Source: Variovorax sp. EL159 (lineage in GTDB: Bacteria; Pseudomonadota; Gammaproteobacteria; Burkholderiales; Burkholderiaceae_C). Taken from it: DNA of 64,000 bases. The notes below the pieces were generated by a model. The model saw only the letters and a list, made by a program, of their open reading frames with translations. It did no database searches and was not told where the DNA came from. How positions within the stretch are numbered: position 1 is the first letter of the stretch; each line of letters opens with the position of its first letter. Below are positions 41,053 through 51,200 of the stretch, one piece after another. The stretch spans positions 496,001 through 560,000 of the forward strand of contig NZ_FMUJ01000005.1 of assembly GCF_900100965.1 (NCBI RefSeq), written 5' to 3'. A program made the translations under genes and the position numbers.

Positions 41053-42765
41053 ATGCAAATCGATTGGGATGTCGAGATCCCCATGGACGACGGGTCGGTC
41101 GTTCGCGCGGACGTCTTTCGGCCGGCAGGCGAAGGGCGTCACCCCGTGCTCATGTCCTACGGGCCGTATGCCAAAGGGCTTCCGTTCCAGGACGGTTATC
41201 CAGTCCAGTGGCACTCGCTGGTCGCGGCGCACCCGGAAATCCTGAAAGGAAGTTCCGGCCGCTATGCGAACTGGGAAACGGCGGACCCCGAACGCTGGGT
41301 GCCGCTGGGCTACATCTGCATCCGCGTGGATTCACGCGGTGCCGGCCGTTCACCCGGCGTGATCGACCCCTTCTCTCCACGCGAGGCAAAAGACTTTCAC
41401 GATTGCATCGAGTGGGCGGCCAGCCAGCCCTGGAGCAACGGAAAGATCGGCCTGGCCGGCGTGTCGTACTACGCCGCCACGCAGTGGATGGTGGCGGCCA
41501 CGCGGCCTGCGCATCTCGCAGCCATCTGTCCTTTCGAAGGCTTCTCGGACTACTACCGGGATGCCTGCAGGCACGGCGGCATCCTCAGCACCTTCATGAA
41601 GGTCTGGTACCCGCAACAGGTGGAAAACGTGCAGCACGGCCTGGGCACGCGGGGCCGCATCAACCCCAACACGGGCGTGCCGATCTCCGGCCCCGCGGAG
41701 CTCGGCGACGAAGAGATGCGCGCCAATCGCGTCGACATCTCGGCTTTGCACCTGCGCTCGGAACGCATCACGGACAGCTACTACGACGGGCGCCGCGCGG
41801 ACCTGGCCGCGATCGAAGTGCCGGTGCTCTCTTGCGGCAATTGGGGCGGCCACGGCCTGCACCTGCGCGGCAACGTCGAAGGCTACCTGGGCGCGGGCTC
41901 GGCGCAGAAGTGGCTCGAGCTGCATGGCCTGGAGCACTGGACCGAGTTCTATACGGACTACGGCGTTGCGCTGCAGAAGCGCTTCTTCGACCACTTCCTC
42001 AAGGGCGAGGACAACGGCTGGGACCGCGAGCCTCCGCTGAAGCTCCAGATACGGCATGCCGACAAGTTCGTCGAGCGCGCCGAGCACGAATGGCCCCTGG
42101 CCCGCACCGAGTGGACGCGCCTGTACCTGGATGCCGGTCAGCAGGCCTTGCAACCCGCGCCCGCATCCACGGCATCGCATGCCGCGTTCGACGGGATGAA
42201 GGGCACGGTGAGCTTCAGCACCGCGCCCTTCGAGCACGATGTGGAAATGACCGGCCCGCTGGCTGCGACGCTGCACATCGCCTCGACGGCCAGCGATGCG
42301 GACCTGTTCGTGACCGTGCGCGCATTCGCCCCCGATGGCAAGGAGCATCTGGTCGTGGGCGCGGTGGACCCGCGTGCGCCATTGGCGCAAGGCTGGCTGC
42401 GCGCGTCGCATCGCAAGCTCGACCCGCAGGCATCCAGGCCCTACCGGCCGGTGCATGCGCACGACACCATCGAGCCGCTGACGCCTGGCAGCGTGTATGA
42501 AGTACAGGTCGAAATCTGGCCGCTCTGCTTCGTCTTTCCGAAGGGCTACCGGCTGGTGCTGACGGTGGGAAGCTCGGACTTCGAGCACGACCTGCCCGGC
42601 CCGCATCCGCAGATCTACGGCAAGGAAATGCGTGGCTGTTCCGTGCTGCTGCACGACCACGAGGGCGACCGCACGGCCGAACGGTTCGCGGGGCAGACGA
42701 CGCTGTACACGGGCGGCCCGTACGCGTCGTCGCTGCTGCTGCCCGTCATCCCGGCCGCGCGCTGA
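41053..42765 (+). CDS. CocE/NonD-family hydrolase (X-Pro dipeptidyl-peptidase-like)
   Basis: ATG 41053 with AAGGAG upstream, 570 residues. The alpha/beta hydrolase domain holds DSRGAGRSPG (93-102) and the nucleophile S138 in GLAGVSYYAA; EHWTEF near 300 is in the place of the catalytic His. The C-terminal jelly-roll domain of the family (PF08530) covers about 350-565. Relatives cleave cocaine esters, acyl-amino acids or dipeptides. There is no signal peptide. It is controlled most likely by the divergent TetR protein. Confidence 0.88.
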   Translation: MQIDWDVEIPMDDGSVVRADVFRPAGEGRHPVLMSYGPYAKGLPFQDGYPVQWHSLVAAHPEILKGSSGRYANWETADPERWVPLGYICIRVDSRGAGRSPGVIDPFSPREAKDFHDCIEWAASQPWSNGKIGLAGVSYYAATQWMVAATRPAHLAAICPFEGFSDYYRDACRHGGILSTFMKVWYPQQVENVQHGLGTRGRINPNTGVPISGPAELGDEEMRANRVDISALHLRSERITDSYYDGRRADLAAIEVPVLSCGNWGGHGLHLRGNVEGYLGAGSAQKWLELHGLEHWTEFYTDYGVALQKRFFDHFLKGEDNGWDREPPLKLQIRHADKFVERAEHEWPLARTEWTRLYLDAGQQALQPAPASTASHAAFDGMKGTVSFSTAPFEHDVEMTGPLAATLHIASTASDADLFVTVRAFAPDGKEHLVVGAVDPRAPLAQGWLRASHRKLDPQASRPYRPVHAHDTIEPLTPGSVYEVQVEIWPLCFVFPKGYRLVLTVGSSDFEHDLPGPHPQIYGKEMRGCSVLLHDHEGDRTAERFAGQTTLYTGGPYASSLLLPVIPAAR

Positions 42766-42798
42766 ACGGCGGCCGAGAGCTGCGAAGGCCTGCCCGGC

Positions 42799-43104
42799 CT
42801 ATCCGCAAGACGCGCGAACGATCTTGCCGGTGTTCGGGTCGGTTTCGATCGTCACGCGCTCGCGCCGGTAGTCCATCGTCACGCCTTGTCCGGGCTGGAT
42901 CTGGCGCACGATGGACGCACCGGTCGCCTGCCGCGCGTCGGCATCGGCGATGCGGTTCTTGCCCGTCAGGGCCGCGGCGGCGTCTTGCCGGCAGAGGGAG
43001 GGCGCGCCGGCATCGGGTGCCGGCTGCTGCGTGCCGCAGCCGGCGATCAACACAACGGCCAGTGCCACCGCGCTGCCCGGCATCAGTTGGGGGTTGAAGT
43101 TCAA
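42799..43104 (-). CDS. I78-family peptidase-inhibitor-like lipoprotein
   Basis: A TTG at 43104 is chosen as start because AAAGGA lies six bases upstream; the ATG at 43083 is the alternative. The 101-residue product has a lipoprotein signal peptide with lipobox IAGC, and a C-terminal I78-like domain (QIQPGQGVTMDYRRERVTIE, then DPNTGKIVRASCG). Inhibitor I78 proteins block serine peptidases such as subtilisin; here this is inferred. It is the last gene on the minus strand after the purine cluster, 122 bases from it. Confidence 0.75.
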   Translation of the reverse strand: MNFNPQLMPGSAVALAVVLIAGCGTQQPAPDAGAPSLCRQDAAAALTGKNRIADADARQATGASIVRQIQPGQGVTMDYRRERVTIETDPNTGKIVRASCG

Positions 43105-43226
43105 GGCAAGTCCTTTCCTGGAAATACGAAGCGTCCTGTGGGTGAGGGTGGCGAACCAGCGCCCGACTTGATTGAACCATGGTGCCGGGGCTTCAACTGA
43201 ATCCCCCGGCACTCGCTGGCAGGTCG

Positions 43227-43706
43227 TCAGCGCGTCGCGCGCGACCAAGCTTCGTACAGGTCTTCACCCTCATCGCGCGCGGGCAGCCATCGTACGGGCA
43301 TCTCGCGCTGCTCGATCGGCCGCGCGATCTCCAGGTAGCCGCGCTCGGCTGAGAGGTCATGCGGCTCGCCATCTTCGTTGGAGTAGGCGTAGTAGACCTC
43401 CTTCACGCCGGCCAGGTACATGGCCGTGAGGCACATGGGGCACGGGTAGCCGCTGGCATACACCACGCTGCCCGACAGGTCGGTGCCGCCCTGCGTCCTG
43501 GCGGCGATGCGCACGGCCTGCATCTCGGCGTGGGCCGTGGGGTCGCACAGGGCATCGACCTCGTTGACCGCATTGGCCAGCACCTTGCCGTCGCGCACCA
43601 GCACGGCGCCGAAGGGCCAGGTCTTGCGCTCGCGCACGTTCCGCATGGCCAGGCGGATGGCATCGACCATGTATTTTTCTGCGTTGGGATCGGGGTGAGT
43701 CGTCAT
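43227..43706 (-). CDS. cytidine/guanine deaminase-family enzyme, probably guanine deaminase
   Basis: A 159-residue zinc deaminase: ligands H59-A-E61 (Glu as proton shuttle) and C89-PM-C92 in YPCPMC. Length and motifs fit the GuaD/tRNA-adenosine-deaminase-like group (PF00383). Next to two 5-hydroxyisourate hydrolases and OHCU decarboxylase, guanine deamination to xanthine, the entry into urate, is the likely role. The gap to uraH is 21 bases, so they share a transcript. Confidence 0.82.
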   Translation of the reverse strand: MTTHPDPNAEKYMVDAIRLAMRNVRERKTWPFGAVLVRDGKVLANAVNEVDALCDPTAHAEMQAVRIAARTQGGTDLSGSVVYASGYPCPMCLTAMYLAGVKEVYYAYSNEDGEPHDLSAERGYLEIARPIEQREMPVRWLPARDEGEDLYEAWSRATR

Positions 43707-43727
43707 CGGTCGGAACTCCTGCGGCGA

Positions 43728-44063
43728 TCAGCTGCCGCGGTACGTTGAAAAAAACCAGGGCGCGCACAGCATCGGCACGTGGTAGTGCTGCGCGGCATCG
43801 AAGATGGAAAAGCGCACGGGCACCACGTCCGAGAGCCCGTCGGCCGCCCTGAAGTGGTCGCCGACGTGAAAGCGCAGCTCGAAGTGGCCGGTGCGCGCGT
43901 CCTTGCCCGCCAGCATGGGCGCATCGGTGCGGCCGTCGGCGTTGGTGCGGGTGCTGTTCAGGCGCGTCGGCGGCTGGGTCGCCACGTCATAAAGCTCCAC
44001 CTGCAGGCCCGCCAGGGGCCGTCCGGTGGTGATGTTGAGCACGTGCGTCGAGATACCGGTCAT
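43728..44063 (-). CDS. uraH: 5-hydroxyisourate hydrolase, cytosolic
   Basis: Hydrolyses 5-hydroxyisourate to OHCU in urate breakdown. The 111-residue protein has the transthyretin-like fold with ISTHVLNITTGRPLAGL (catalytic His7), TNADGRTD, HYHVPML and the C-terminal signature STYRGS. No signal peptide. SD GGAAA lies before the ATG. A second, exported paralogue lies 57 bases upstream. Confidence 0.95.
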   Translation of the reverse strand: MTGISTHVLNITTGRPLAGLQVELYDVATQPPTRLNSTRTNADGRTDAPMLAGKDARTGHFELRFHVGDHFRAADGLSDVVPVRFSIFDAAQHYHVPMLCAPWFFSTYRGS

Positions 44064-44120
44064 GTCGTTTCCTTTCGGGAGTGCGATTGGATCGAGTGGG
44101 CAGAAAGAACGAATGCGTGT

Positions 44121-44639
44121 TCAGCTGCCGCGCGAATAGGTGTAGCTCCACGGGCCGAACTGGATCGGCAGGTGGATGCGCTCGGCGACGTTGACGACGC
44201 GGATGCGCACCGGCAGCTTGGTGAGGAACGGCGGCGTGGGCAGCCTGGCCTGCTTGCCGGCGAAGTAGTCGTCCACGTGCAGCAGCAGTTCGTAGTCGCC
44301 TGCCTGGTAGCTCTCGTCGATCAGCAGCGGATCGTCGGAGCGGCCGTTGGCGTTCACGACCACGCTGCGCAGCAGCTTGTAGCGATCGCCTTCCAGCCGG
44401 GAGAAATCGATGCGCAAGCCGGTGGCGGCCGCGCCGTGGAAGGTGTCCAGCGCATGCACCGTCAGGCGCGGGCTCACGCCGTGCAGCACGATGGGGCCGC
44501 TGGCCTGGGCCGGGCCGGCCGGCGCTGCATTCGGCTGCTGCGCCAGTGCGCCTCGCGGTGCCAGCGCCGCCGCGCCCAGGGCCAGCCCCGAGAGCGCGAA
44601 TTGCCTTCGCGCAGGGCGGGGTACGACTTGATTCGCCAT
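44121..44639 (-). CDS. 5-hydroxyisourate hydrolase paralogue with Tat signal peptide
   Basis: ATG 44639, 172 residues. A twin-arginine signal (PARRQFALSGLALGAAAL, cut after ALAQ-type site near 42) is followed by a transthyretin/HIUase domain: LTVHALDTFHG, VNANGRSDDP, IHLPIQFGPWSYTYSRGS. The usual C-terminal YRGS is SRGS here, so the last Tyr is lost. Export after folding suggests activity in the periplasm. A membrane urate oxidase (PuuD type) with periplasmic cytochrome would supply such a substrate, but none lies in this window. Confidence 0.85.
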   Translation of the reverse strand: MANQVVPRPARRQFALSGLALGAAALAPRGALAQQPNAAPAGPAQASGPIVLHGVSPRLTVHALDTFHGAAATGLRIDFSRLEGDRYKLLRSVVVNANGRSDDPLLIDESYQAGDYELLLHVDDYFAGKQARLPTPPFLTKLPVRIRVVNVAERIHLPIQFGPWSYTYSRGS

Positions 44640-44764
44640 GGTTGTCTCCTGTCGTTGAATGCCCTTGTGCGGGCGAGTGAACGCCGGGCCTGGCGCACGG
44701 GTGCGCCGGCCGGCAGGAACGGGAACGTGTCGTCGGGAAGAGGCGTGGGAGGGCGGCGAAGGCC

Positions 44765-45292
44765 TCAGCCGTCCAGCAGGGCGTCGATGCGCCCGCGGGT
44801 GATGAACCCGATCTGGTCGAGCGCGGCACGCTGCTCTGCTTCCGTGCTCGCCGCGGCGCGCGCGCGCAGCGCCTCGAAGATCTGCTGCCTGGTGTTGCGG
44901 CGCACGGCGATGATGAAAGGGAAGCCGTGGCGCGCGCGGTAGGCGCGGTTCAGGTACTGCATCTCGGCCAGCTCGTCGCGGCTGAGCGCGTCGAGCCCGG
45001 CGCTGCGCTGCTCGCCAACGGATTCGGCGGTCATCGTGCCGTCCTGCGCTTCGCGGCCGGCCAGCTCCGGGTGGCTGCAAAGAAAGGCGAGGCGGCGCTC
45101 CTGCGGCGCTTCGCGAACCACGTCGAGCATGGCGGCGTGCAGTGCACCGACGTCGGCGAAGGGCCGGCGTGCCCAGGCGGCCTGCGCGACCCAGGGGGAG
45201 TTCTCGAAGGTCGGGCCGACGGCGGCGACGAAGGCGTCGCGGTCCATGTCATTGAGCGCGGCCAGGTTCAGGCGGGTGGCGGTGAGGGTCAT
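44765..45292 (-). CDS. uraD: OHCU decarboxylase
   Basis: Converts 2-oxo-4-hydroxy-4-carboxy-5-ureidoimidazoline to S-allantoin. The 175-residue helical protein shows the catalytic His74 in SHPELAG and the family block HGFPFIIAVR with the preceding E-x-NxAYRAR. It is cytosolic. It lies between the MFS gene (43 bases) and the exported HIUase (125 bases), in one operon. Confidence 0.95.
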   Translation of the reverse strand: MTLTATRLNLAALNDMDRDAFVAAVGPTFENSPWVAQAAWARRPFADVGALHAAMLDVVREAPQERRLAFLCSHPELAGREAQDGTMTAESVGEQRSAGLDALSRDELAEMQYLNRAYRARHGFPFIIAVRRNTRQQIFEALRARAAASTEAEQRAALDQIGFITRGRIDALLDG

Positions 45293-45335
45293 CGGTGGGT
45301 TCTCTGCGATGGTGTCGACGGCAGTTGCTGCGCAT

Positions 45336-46685
45336 TCAGTGCGCGGGAGCAGCGGCGGTGGCCGGCTGCTTGCGGTACGAGGGCACGCAGGCCAGGATCA
45401 GCACGGTGGCGCAGATCTCGATGCCCGCCACCACGTACAGGCCCGACGAGAGGCTGCCGGTGGAGGTCTTGATGAGGCCCAGCATCCAGGGCGCGCCGAA
45501 GCCGGCCAGGTTGGCGATGGAGTTGATCAGCGCCACGCCGCCGGCGGCCGCGGTGCCGGCCAGGAAGCGGTTGGGCATTTGCCAGAACACCGGGATGGCG
45601 CTCATGGTGCCGACGATGGACAGCGTCAGGCCCACCAGCACCGCCAGCGCGCTGTGCCCCAGGAAGAGCGCGACGGCCAGCAGCGACACCGCCCCCAGCG
45701 CGGCGGCCAGGCCGCAGTGCCAGCGCGACTCCTGGTGCTTGTCGGAGTGAAAGCCGTTCCAGATCATGCCGGCGGCGCCACACAGGTAGGCCACCGCCAT
45801 GATCCAGCCCACCGTCACCGGACTGGTGAAGCCCACTTCCTTGACCAGCGTGGGGCCGTAGAACGTCAGCGAAGAGTTGGCGGCGATGACGCAGAAGAAG
45901 ATCAGGATCAGCAGCCAGATGCGTCCGCTCCTGAGCGAGGCCAGCATGCTGTGCTCGCGCTGCCCCAGTGCGCGGCCATCGCGCTCCAGGTCTTCATGCA
46001 CCAGCTGGCGCTCGCGTGCCGTGAGCCAGTGGGCCTGCCCGGGCCGGTCGGTGAGATAGAAGTACGTGACGAAGCCGGCGATCACCGAGGGAATGCCCTC
46101 GAGCAGCAGCACCCACTGCCAGCCCGACCAGCCGTTCAGCCCGTGCATGCGGGTCATGATGGTGCCGGCCAGCGGCCCGCCGATCACCCCCGCGAAGGCC
46201 GAGGCCGACATGAACATGCCGAAGGCCTTGGCGCGCCGGTCGTTCGGGAACCAGTAGGTCAGGTACAGGATGATGCCGGGGTAGAAGCCGGCCTCGAACA
46301 CGCCCAGCAGGAAGCGCAGGAAATAGAACATCTCCGGCGTCTTCACGAACATCGTGGCGATCGAGGTCAGGCCCCAGCCGATCGTGATGCGCATGATGGT
46401 CTTCTTGGCCCCGATGCGCTGCAGCAGCAGGTTGCTGGGCACCTCGAAGAAAAAGTAGCCCAGAAAGAAGATGCCCGCGCCCAGGCCGTACATCGCCTCG
46501 CTCCACTTGAGCTCGTCCAGCATCGTCAGCTTGATGAACCCGATGTTGACCCGGTCGAGCCAGGCCAGCACCCACAGCAGCATCAGGAAGGGGATGAGCC
46601 GCCAGATGATCTTGCGGTAGACCCCGTCCAGCTCGGACGGGGTGGCGGAAGGCCGGACGGATGCGGCCGCTGCGGTGGTTGTCAT
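45336..46685 (-). CDS. MFS transporter (anion:cation symporter family), probable ureide/purine carrier
   Basis: ATG 46685, 449 residues and twelve membrane segments. It opens with WRLIPFLMLLWVLAWLDRVNIGF, the start motif of the phthalate/tartrate/glucarate (ACS) branch, and has the YFFFEVPSNLLLQRIGA and LGVFEAGFYPGIILYLTYWFP blocks. Its place as first gene of the urate-catabolic operon points to uptake of urate, allantoin or a related ureide. A divergent LysR gene is 184 bases away. Confidence 0.88.
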   Translation of the reverse strand: MTTTAAAASVRPSATPSELDGVYRKIIWRLIPFLMLLWVLAWLDRVNIGFIKLTMLDELKWSEAMYGLGAGIFFLGYFFFEVPSNLLLQRIGAKKTIMRITIGWGLTSIATMFVKTPEMFYFLRFLLGVFEAGFYPGIILYLTYWFPNDRRAKAFGMFMSASAFAGVIGGPLAGTIMTRMHGLNGWSGWQWVLLLEGIPSVIAGFVTYFYLTDRPGQAHWLTARERQLVHEDLERDGRALGQREHSMLASLRSGRIWLLILIFFCVIAANSSLTFYGPTLVKEVGFTSPVTVGWIMAVAYLCGAAGMIWNGFHSDKHQESRWHCGLAAALGAVSLLAVALFLGHSALAVLVGLTLSIVGTMSAIPVFWQMPNRFLAGTAAAGGVALINSIANLAGFGAPWMLGLIKTSTGSLSSGLYVVAGIEICATVLILACVPSYRKQPATAAAPAH

Positions 46686-46868
46686 GCTTGTCTCCGAGGT
46701 CCTTGGTGTTAGGCGTTGCGGCCCGGTCCGGCAAAGGGAACGCCGCCTGCGAGCGCACTGTAGGCACAATGGTCCGGGCACGCGCATGGCGTGCGGAATG
46801 TGCGGCATAACCCAGCGCGATAGGTCGTGCCACCCCATGGCGCGCCATCCGGTCGAACCCCTAGACAC

Positions 46869-47819
46869 ATGACGAGAAGCCAGGACCTTGTCGACATCCA
46901 CCTGCTGCGCGTGCTGGCGGCGCTGGTGGCCGAGCGCAGCGTTTCGCGCGCCGCGGTGCGCATGAACCAGACCCAGCCCGCCATCAGCGCGGCCCTGCGG
47001 CGCCTGCGCGACGCCTTCGGCGACCCGATCCTGGTGCGCGAGCGCGGCGGCATGGTGCCCACCGCCCGCGCGCTGCAGCTGCGCGAGAGCGCACGCGAGG
47101 TGCTGGGCGAAATCGATCGCATGCTCGCCGGGCCCGAGCGCTTCGAGTCCGGTGCCAGCACCGCGACCTTCACCATCGCCACGCCCGACTACCTGGCCGC
47201 CAGCTTCATGGCCGAGCTGGTGGGGCGCTTTCGCACCGAGGCACCGCAGGCGCGCCTGCTGATCCATCCGCTGACGCCCGGCTACGACTACGAGCGTGCG
47301 CTGGCGCAGGGCGAGCTCGACATCGTGATCGGCAACTGGCCGCTGCCGCCCGAGCGCATGCACCTGTCGCTGCTGATCGAAGACGAACTGGTCTGCATGA
47401 TGAGCCCGCACAACCCGCTGGCCGCGCCGGGCGCGATGACGCTGCCGCGCTACCTGGCGGCCGCCCACGTGGTGCCCACGCCCTTTGCCAAGTCGCATCG
47501 CACGGTGGTCGACAGCCACCTGGCCGGGCTGCGGCAAACCCGCGACGCGCGCGTGTTCGTGCCTTACTACGCCATGGCGCCCTACCTGGTGGCCGAAAGC
47601 GACCTCGTCTTCACCACCGCCCGCCACTTCGCCGAGCAGTTCACGCGCGGCCTGCCGGTGGTGAGCGTGACTGCCCCCGAAGGGTTTCCGCGCATGCGCT
47701 TCTACCAGCTGTGGCACGAGCGCTCGCAGCACCAGGGCGCCCACCGCTGGCTGCGCGGCCTGCTCTCGACGGTGGGCGGCCACCTGGCGCAGGCGGCCCC
47801 AGGGGCATCGGGCGAGTGA
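46869..47819 (+). CDS. LysR-family transcriptional regulator
   Basis: ATG 46869, 316 residues: winged helix at 7-68 (RVLAALVAERSVSRAAVRMNQTQPAISAALRRLRDAFGDPILVRE), effector domain from about 95. The NahR/NodD-like set with DPILVR is typical. It is divergent from the MFS-uraD-uraH operon and is its likely regulator. Confidence 0.9.
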   Translation: MTRSQDLVDIHLLRVLAALVAERSVSRAAVRMNQTQPAISAALRRLRDAFGDPILVRERGGMVPTARALQLRESAREVLGEIDRMLAGPERFESGASTATFTIATPDYLAASFMAELVGRFRTEAPQARLLIHPLTPGYDYERALAQGELDIVIGNWPLPPERMHLSLLIEDELVCMMSPHNPLAAPGAMTLPRYLAAAHVVPTPFAKSHRTVVDSHLAGLRQTRDARVFVPYYAMAPYLVAESDLVFTTARHFAEQFTRGLPVVSVTAPEGFPRMRFYQLWHERSQHQGAHRWLRGLLSTVGGHLAQAAPGASGE

Positions 47820-47875
47820 CGGCCCCCAGGGGCTGATACCGTACCCCGCCACAGCGTTCAATCCAGGAGCCTTGC

Positions 47876-48268
47876 ATGAAACCCCAGCCCATCGAATACG
47901 CCAACGCCTCCGACGAAGTCCGCGCCGTCTTCGACGACATCAAGACATCGCGCAACGTGCCCGACGTCAACAACTTCTGGAAGTACCTCGCCAACGACCC
48001 CGCCACGCTCAAGCGCACCTGGAGCAGCCTGAAAGAGGTGATGACGCCGGGCGCGCTCGATCCGGTCGTGAAGGAAATGGTCTACCTTGCCGTGAGCGTC
48101 ACCAACAACTGCGGCTACTGCATCGCGAGCCACCACGCCGGCGCGGAAAAAGCCGGCATGACGCCCGCGATGTTCGCCGAGCTGATGGGCGTGGTCGGCA
48201 TGGCCAACGAGACCAACCGGCTCGTGAACGGCTACCGCGTGCCGATCGATCCGGCGTTCGACAAGTAG
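47876..48268 (+). CDS. carboxymuconolactone-decarboxylase (CMD/AhpD-like) family protein
   Basis: A 130-residue protein with AGGAG before its ATG. The redox pair CGYC followed by ASHH (C-x2-C-x3-H) in VTNNCGYCIASHHAGA is the signature of AhpD-like alkylhydroperoxidases in the CMD family (PF02627). It probably has peroxidase activity rather than decarboxylase activity. It is convergent with putA and 57 bases after the LysR gene. Confidence 0.88.
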   Translation: MKPQPIEYANASDEVRAVFDDIKTSRNVPDVNNFWKYLANDPATLKRTWSSLKEVMTPGALDPVVKEMVYLAVSVTNNCGYCIASHHAGAEKAGMTPAMFAELMGVVGMANETNRLVNGYRVPIDPAFDK

Positions 48269-48295
48269 CAGGGCGCTCGACGAATAGCGCGGCGT

Positions 48296-51200
48296 TCAGC
48301 CGATGGTCATGAGGCTCGCGTTGCCGCCGGCCGCCGCCGTGTTGATGCTGAGCGCGCGTTCGACCACCAGGCTTTCGAGTGGGATGCCGGCATCGCCGGT
48401 GGCAAAGGCGCGCACCCCCACGATGGGCCCCGGCCGCGACGCGATGCGTTGCATCACGCCTGAAAGCCCGTCGGCATCGCCGTGGTACAGGGCCGCATCG
48501 AAGGCCACGGTGGGCGCGGCCCAGTCGCTCGCAATGGCCACGCACTGCTGCACATCGGCCGGCAGCGACGCACGCAGGCTCTGCGCCTCGGCATCCGCGG
48601 GCCAGATCGCCGAGCTGCCCACCGACAGTACCGCCGCCAGTTGCACCAGCCGGTCGGCCTCGGCCTCGGTGCCGGCCAGGCACAGCACCGCGTCGCGCGG
48701 CAGCAGCGTGTAGACGTTGCGCTCGCCCGTCGGCCCGGTCAGCGTGCGTGAGCAGCCGGCGCGCGCCACGGCGGCGAAGTGCTCGCACTGCGCGGCCAGC
48801 GCCTGCCGGCCGGTGTCCTTGGCCCATCGGCCCAGCAACGGCAGCGCGGCACCATGGCCGGTGTCGCCCGCGTGCTTCATGGCGCGCACCAGCGCATCGT
48901 CGGGCCGCTGCGACAGCATGCGCACCATGTACAGCGGTCCGCCCGCCTTCGGGCCTGTGCCCGACAGGCCTTCGCCGCCAAAGGGCTGCACGCCGACCAC
49001 CGCACCGACGATGTTGCGGTTCACGTAGATGTTCCCCGCCTTCGCGTGGTCCACGATCTGCGCGATCGTTTCGTCGATGCGGGTGTGCACGCCCAGCGTC
49101 AGCCCGTAGCCGGTGCCGTTGATCTGGCTCACCAGCGCGGGCAGGTCGCGGCGGCGGTAGCGCACCAGGTGCAGCACCGGGCCGAACACCTCGCGCTGCA
49201 GCTCCGCGATGCTGTCGAGCTCGATCAGCGTGGGCATCACGAAGGTGCCATGGCGCGTGTCGTGGCCGTGCTCGCGGCCCTGGCGATAGACCTTGCGGCC
49301 GCGTTCGCGCAGCGTCGCGATGTGGCGCTCGATGCCGTCGCGCGCTTCGGCGTCGATCACCGGGCCCACGTCCACGGCCAGCCGCGCGGGGTTGCCGATG
49401 CAGCTCTCGGCCATGGCGCCCTTGAGCATCTCGATCAGGCGGTCGGCGGCTTCTTCCTGCACGCACAGCACGCGCAAGGCCGAGCAGCGCTGGCCGGCGC
49501 TGTCGAAGGCCGAAGCCATCACGTCGATGACCACCTGCTCCACCAGCGCCGACGAGTCGACGATCATCGCGTTCTGCCCGCCCGTCTCCGCGATGAGCGG
49601 CACCGGCGCGCCATGCGCACCGAGGCGCTGCGAAAGCGTCTTTTGCAGGATGCGCGCCACCTCCGTCGAGCCCGTGAACATCACGCCCTGCACGCGCGCA
49701 TCCGCGACCAGCGCGGCGCCCACGGTCTCGCCGCGGCCGGGCAGCAACTGCACGGCGGCACGGGGCACGCCGGCCTCCCACAGCATGCGGATCGCTTCGG
49801 CCGCAACCAGTGGCGTCTGCTCGGCCGGCTTGGCCAGCACCGGGTTGCCTGCCGCGAGCGCGGCCGCCACCTGGCCGGTGAAGATCGCGAGCGGAAAATT
49901 CCACGGACTGATGCAGACCATCGGGCCCAGCGCCCGGTGCGTGTCGTTCGAGAAATCGCTGCGGGCCTGCGCCGCGTAGTAACGCAGGAAGTCGACCGCC
50001 TCGCGCACTTCGGCGATGGCGTTGGCGCTGGTCTTTCCGGCCTCGCGTGCCAGCAGGCCGATCAGGCGCGGCATGCGGGTTTCGAGCAGGTCGGCCGCGC
50101 GTTCCAGCAGGGCGGCGCGCGCGGCGGGCGGCGTGGCGGCCCATGCCGCGGCCGCGCCATCGGCCTGTGCGATGGCCGATTCGACATCGGCCATCGTCGC
50201 TTCCTGCACGCGCCCGACGACATCGCGATGGTCCGCGGGGTTCAGCACATCGGCCTCGGTGCGGGCCGCTTCGGCGCCCGGCGTGGGCGCGGCGAGCATC
50301 GGCATGGCGCGCCAATCTTCACGCGCGCTCGATTGCAGCGCCTCGCCGAGCGCGCGCAGGCTGTCGTCGTTCGCCAGGTCGAGCCCTTGCGAGTTGGCGC
50401 GCGGCGCGCCATAGAGCGCCGCCGGCAGCGGGATCGACGGATGCGGCAGCCCCAGCGTGCCTTCGCGCGCCGCCATGTGCTCGACCGTGGCCACCGGGTC
50501 TTCGACCAGCGCATCGAGCGAGATCGTCGGGTCCGCGATGCGGTTGACGAACGAGGTGTTGGCGCCGTTTTCCAGCAGGCGCCGCACGAGGTAGGCGAGC
50601 AGCGTCTCGTGCGTGCCCACCGGCGCATAGATGCGGCAGGGCCGACCGAGCGGGCCCACCACCTGTTCATAAAGCGGCTCGCCCATGCCGTGCAGGCACT
50701 GGAACTCGTACTGCCCCGGCACGTAGCGCGACGGGCCGGCCATTGTGTAGATGGCGGCCAGCGTGTGGGCGTTGTGCGTGGCGAACTGCGGGTACACCTG
50801 TTCGGGCGCATCGAGCAGCCGGCGCGCGCAGGCAAGGTACGACACGTCGGTGTAGGCCTTGCGCGTGTACACCGGGTAGCCCGCGAGCCCATCGATCTGC
50901 GCGCGCTTGATCTCGCTGTCCCAGTAGGCGCCTTTCACCAGCCGCACCATCAGCCGGTGCCGGCTGCGGCGCGCCAGGTCGATCACGAAGTCGATCACGA
51001 AGGGGCAGCGCTTCTGGTAGGCCTGGATCACGAAGCCGATGCCGTTCCAGCCCGCGAGCGCGGGCTCGAAGCACAGGCGCTCCAGCAGGTCGAGCGAGAG
51101 TTCGAGCCGGTCGGCTTCTTCCGCGTCGATGTTCAGGCCGATGTTGTAGGCCTGCGCCAGCAGCGCAAGCTCGCACAGCACCGGGTACAGCTCGGCCATC

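Noticed and set aside
42766..42798. Small hairpin AGGCC-TGCCC-GGCCT between the CocE hydrolase and the I78 gene as a terminator
   Set aside because: Five-base stem without a T-run; too weak to support.
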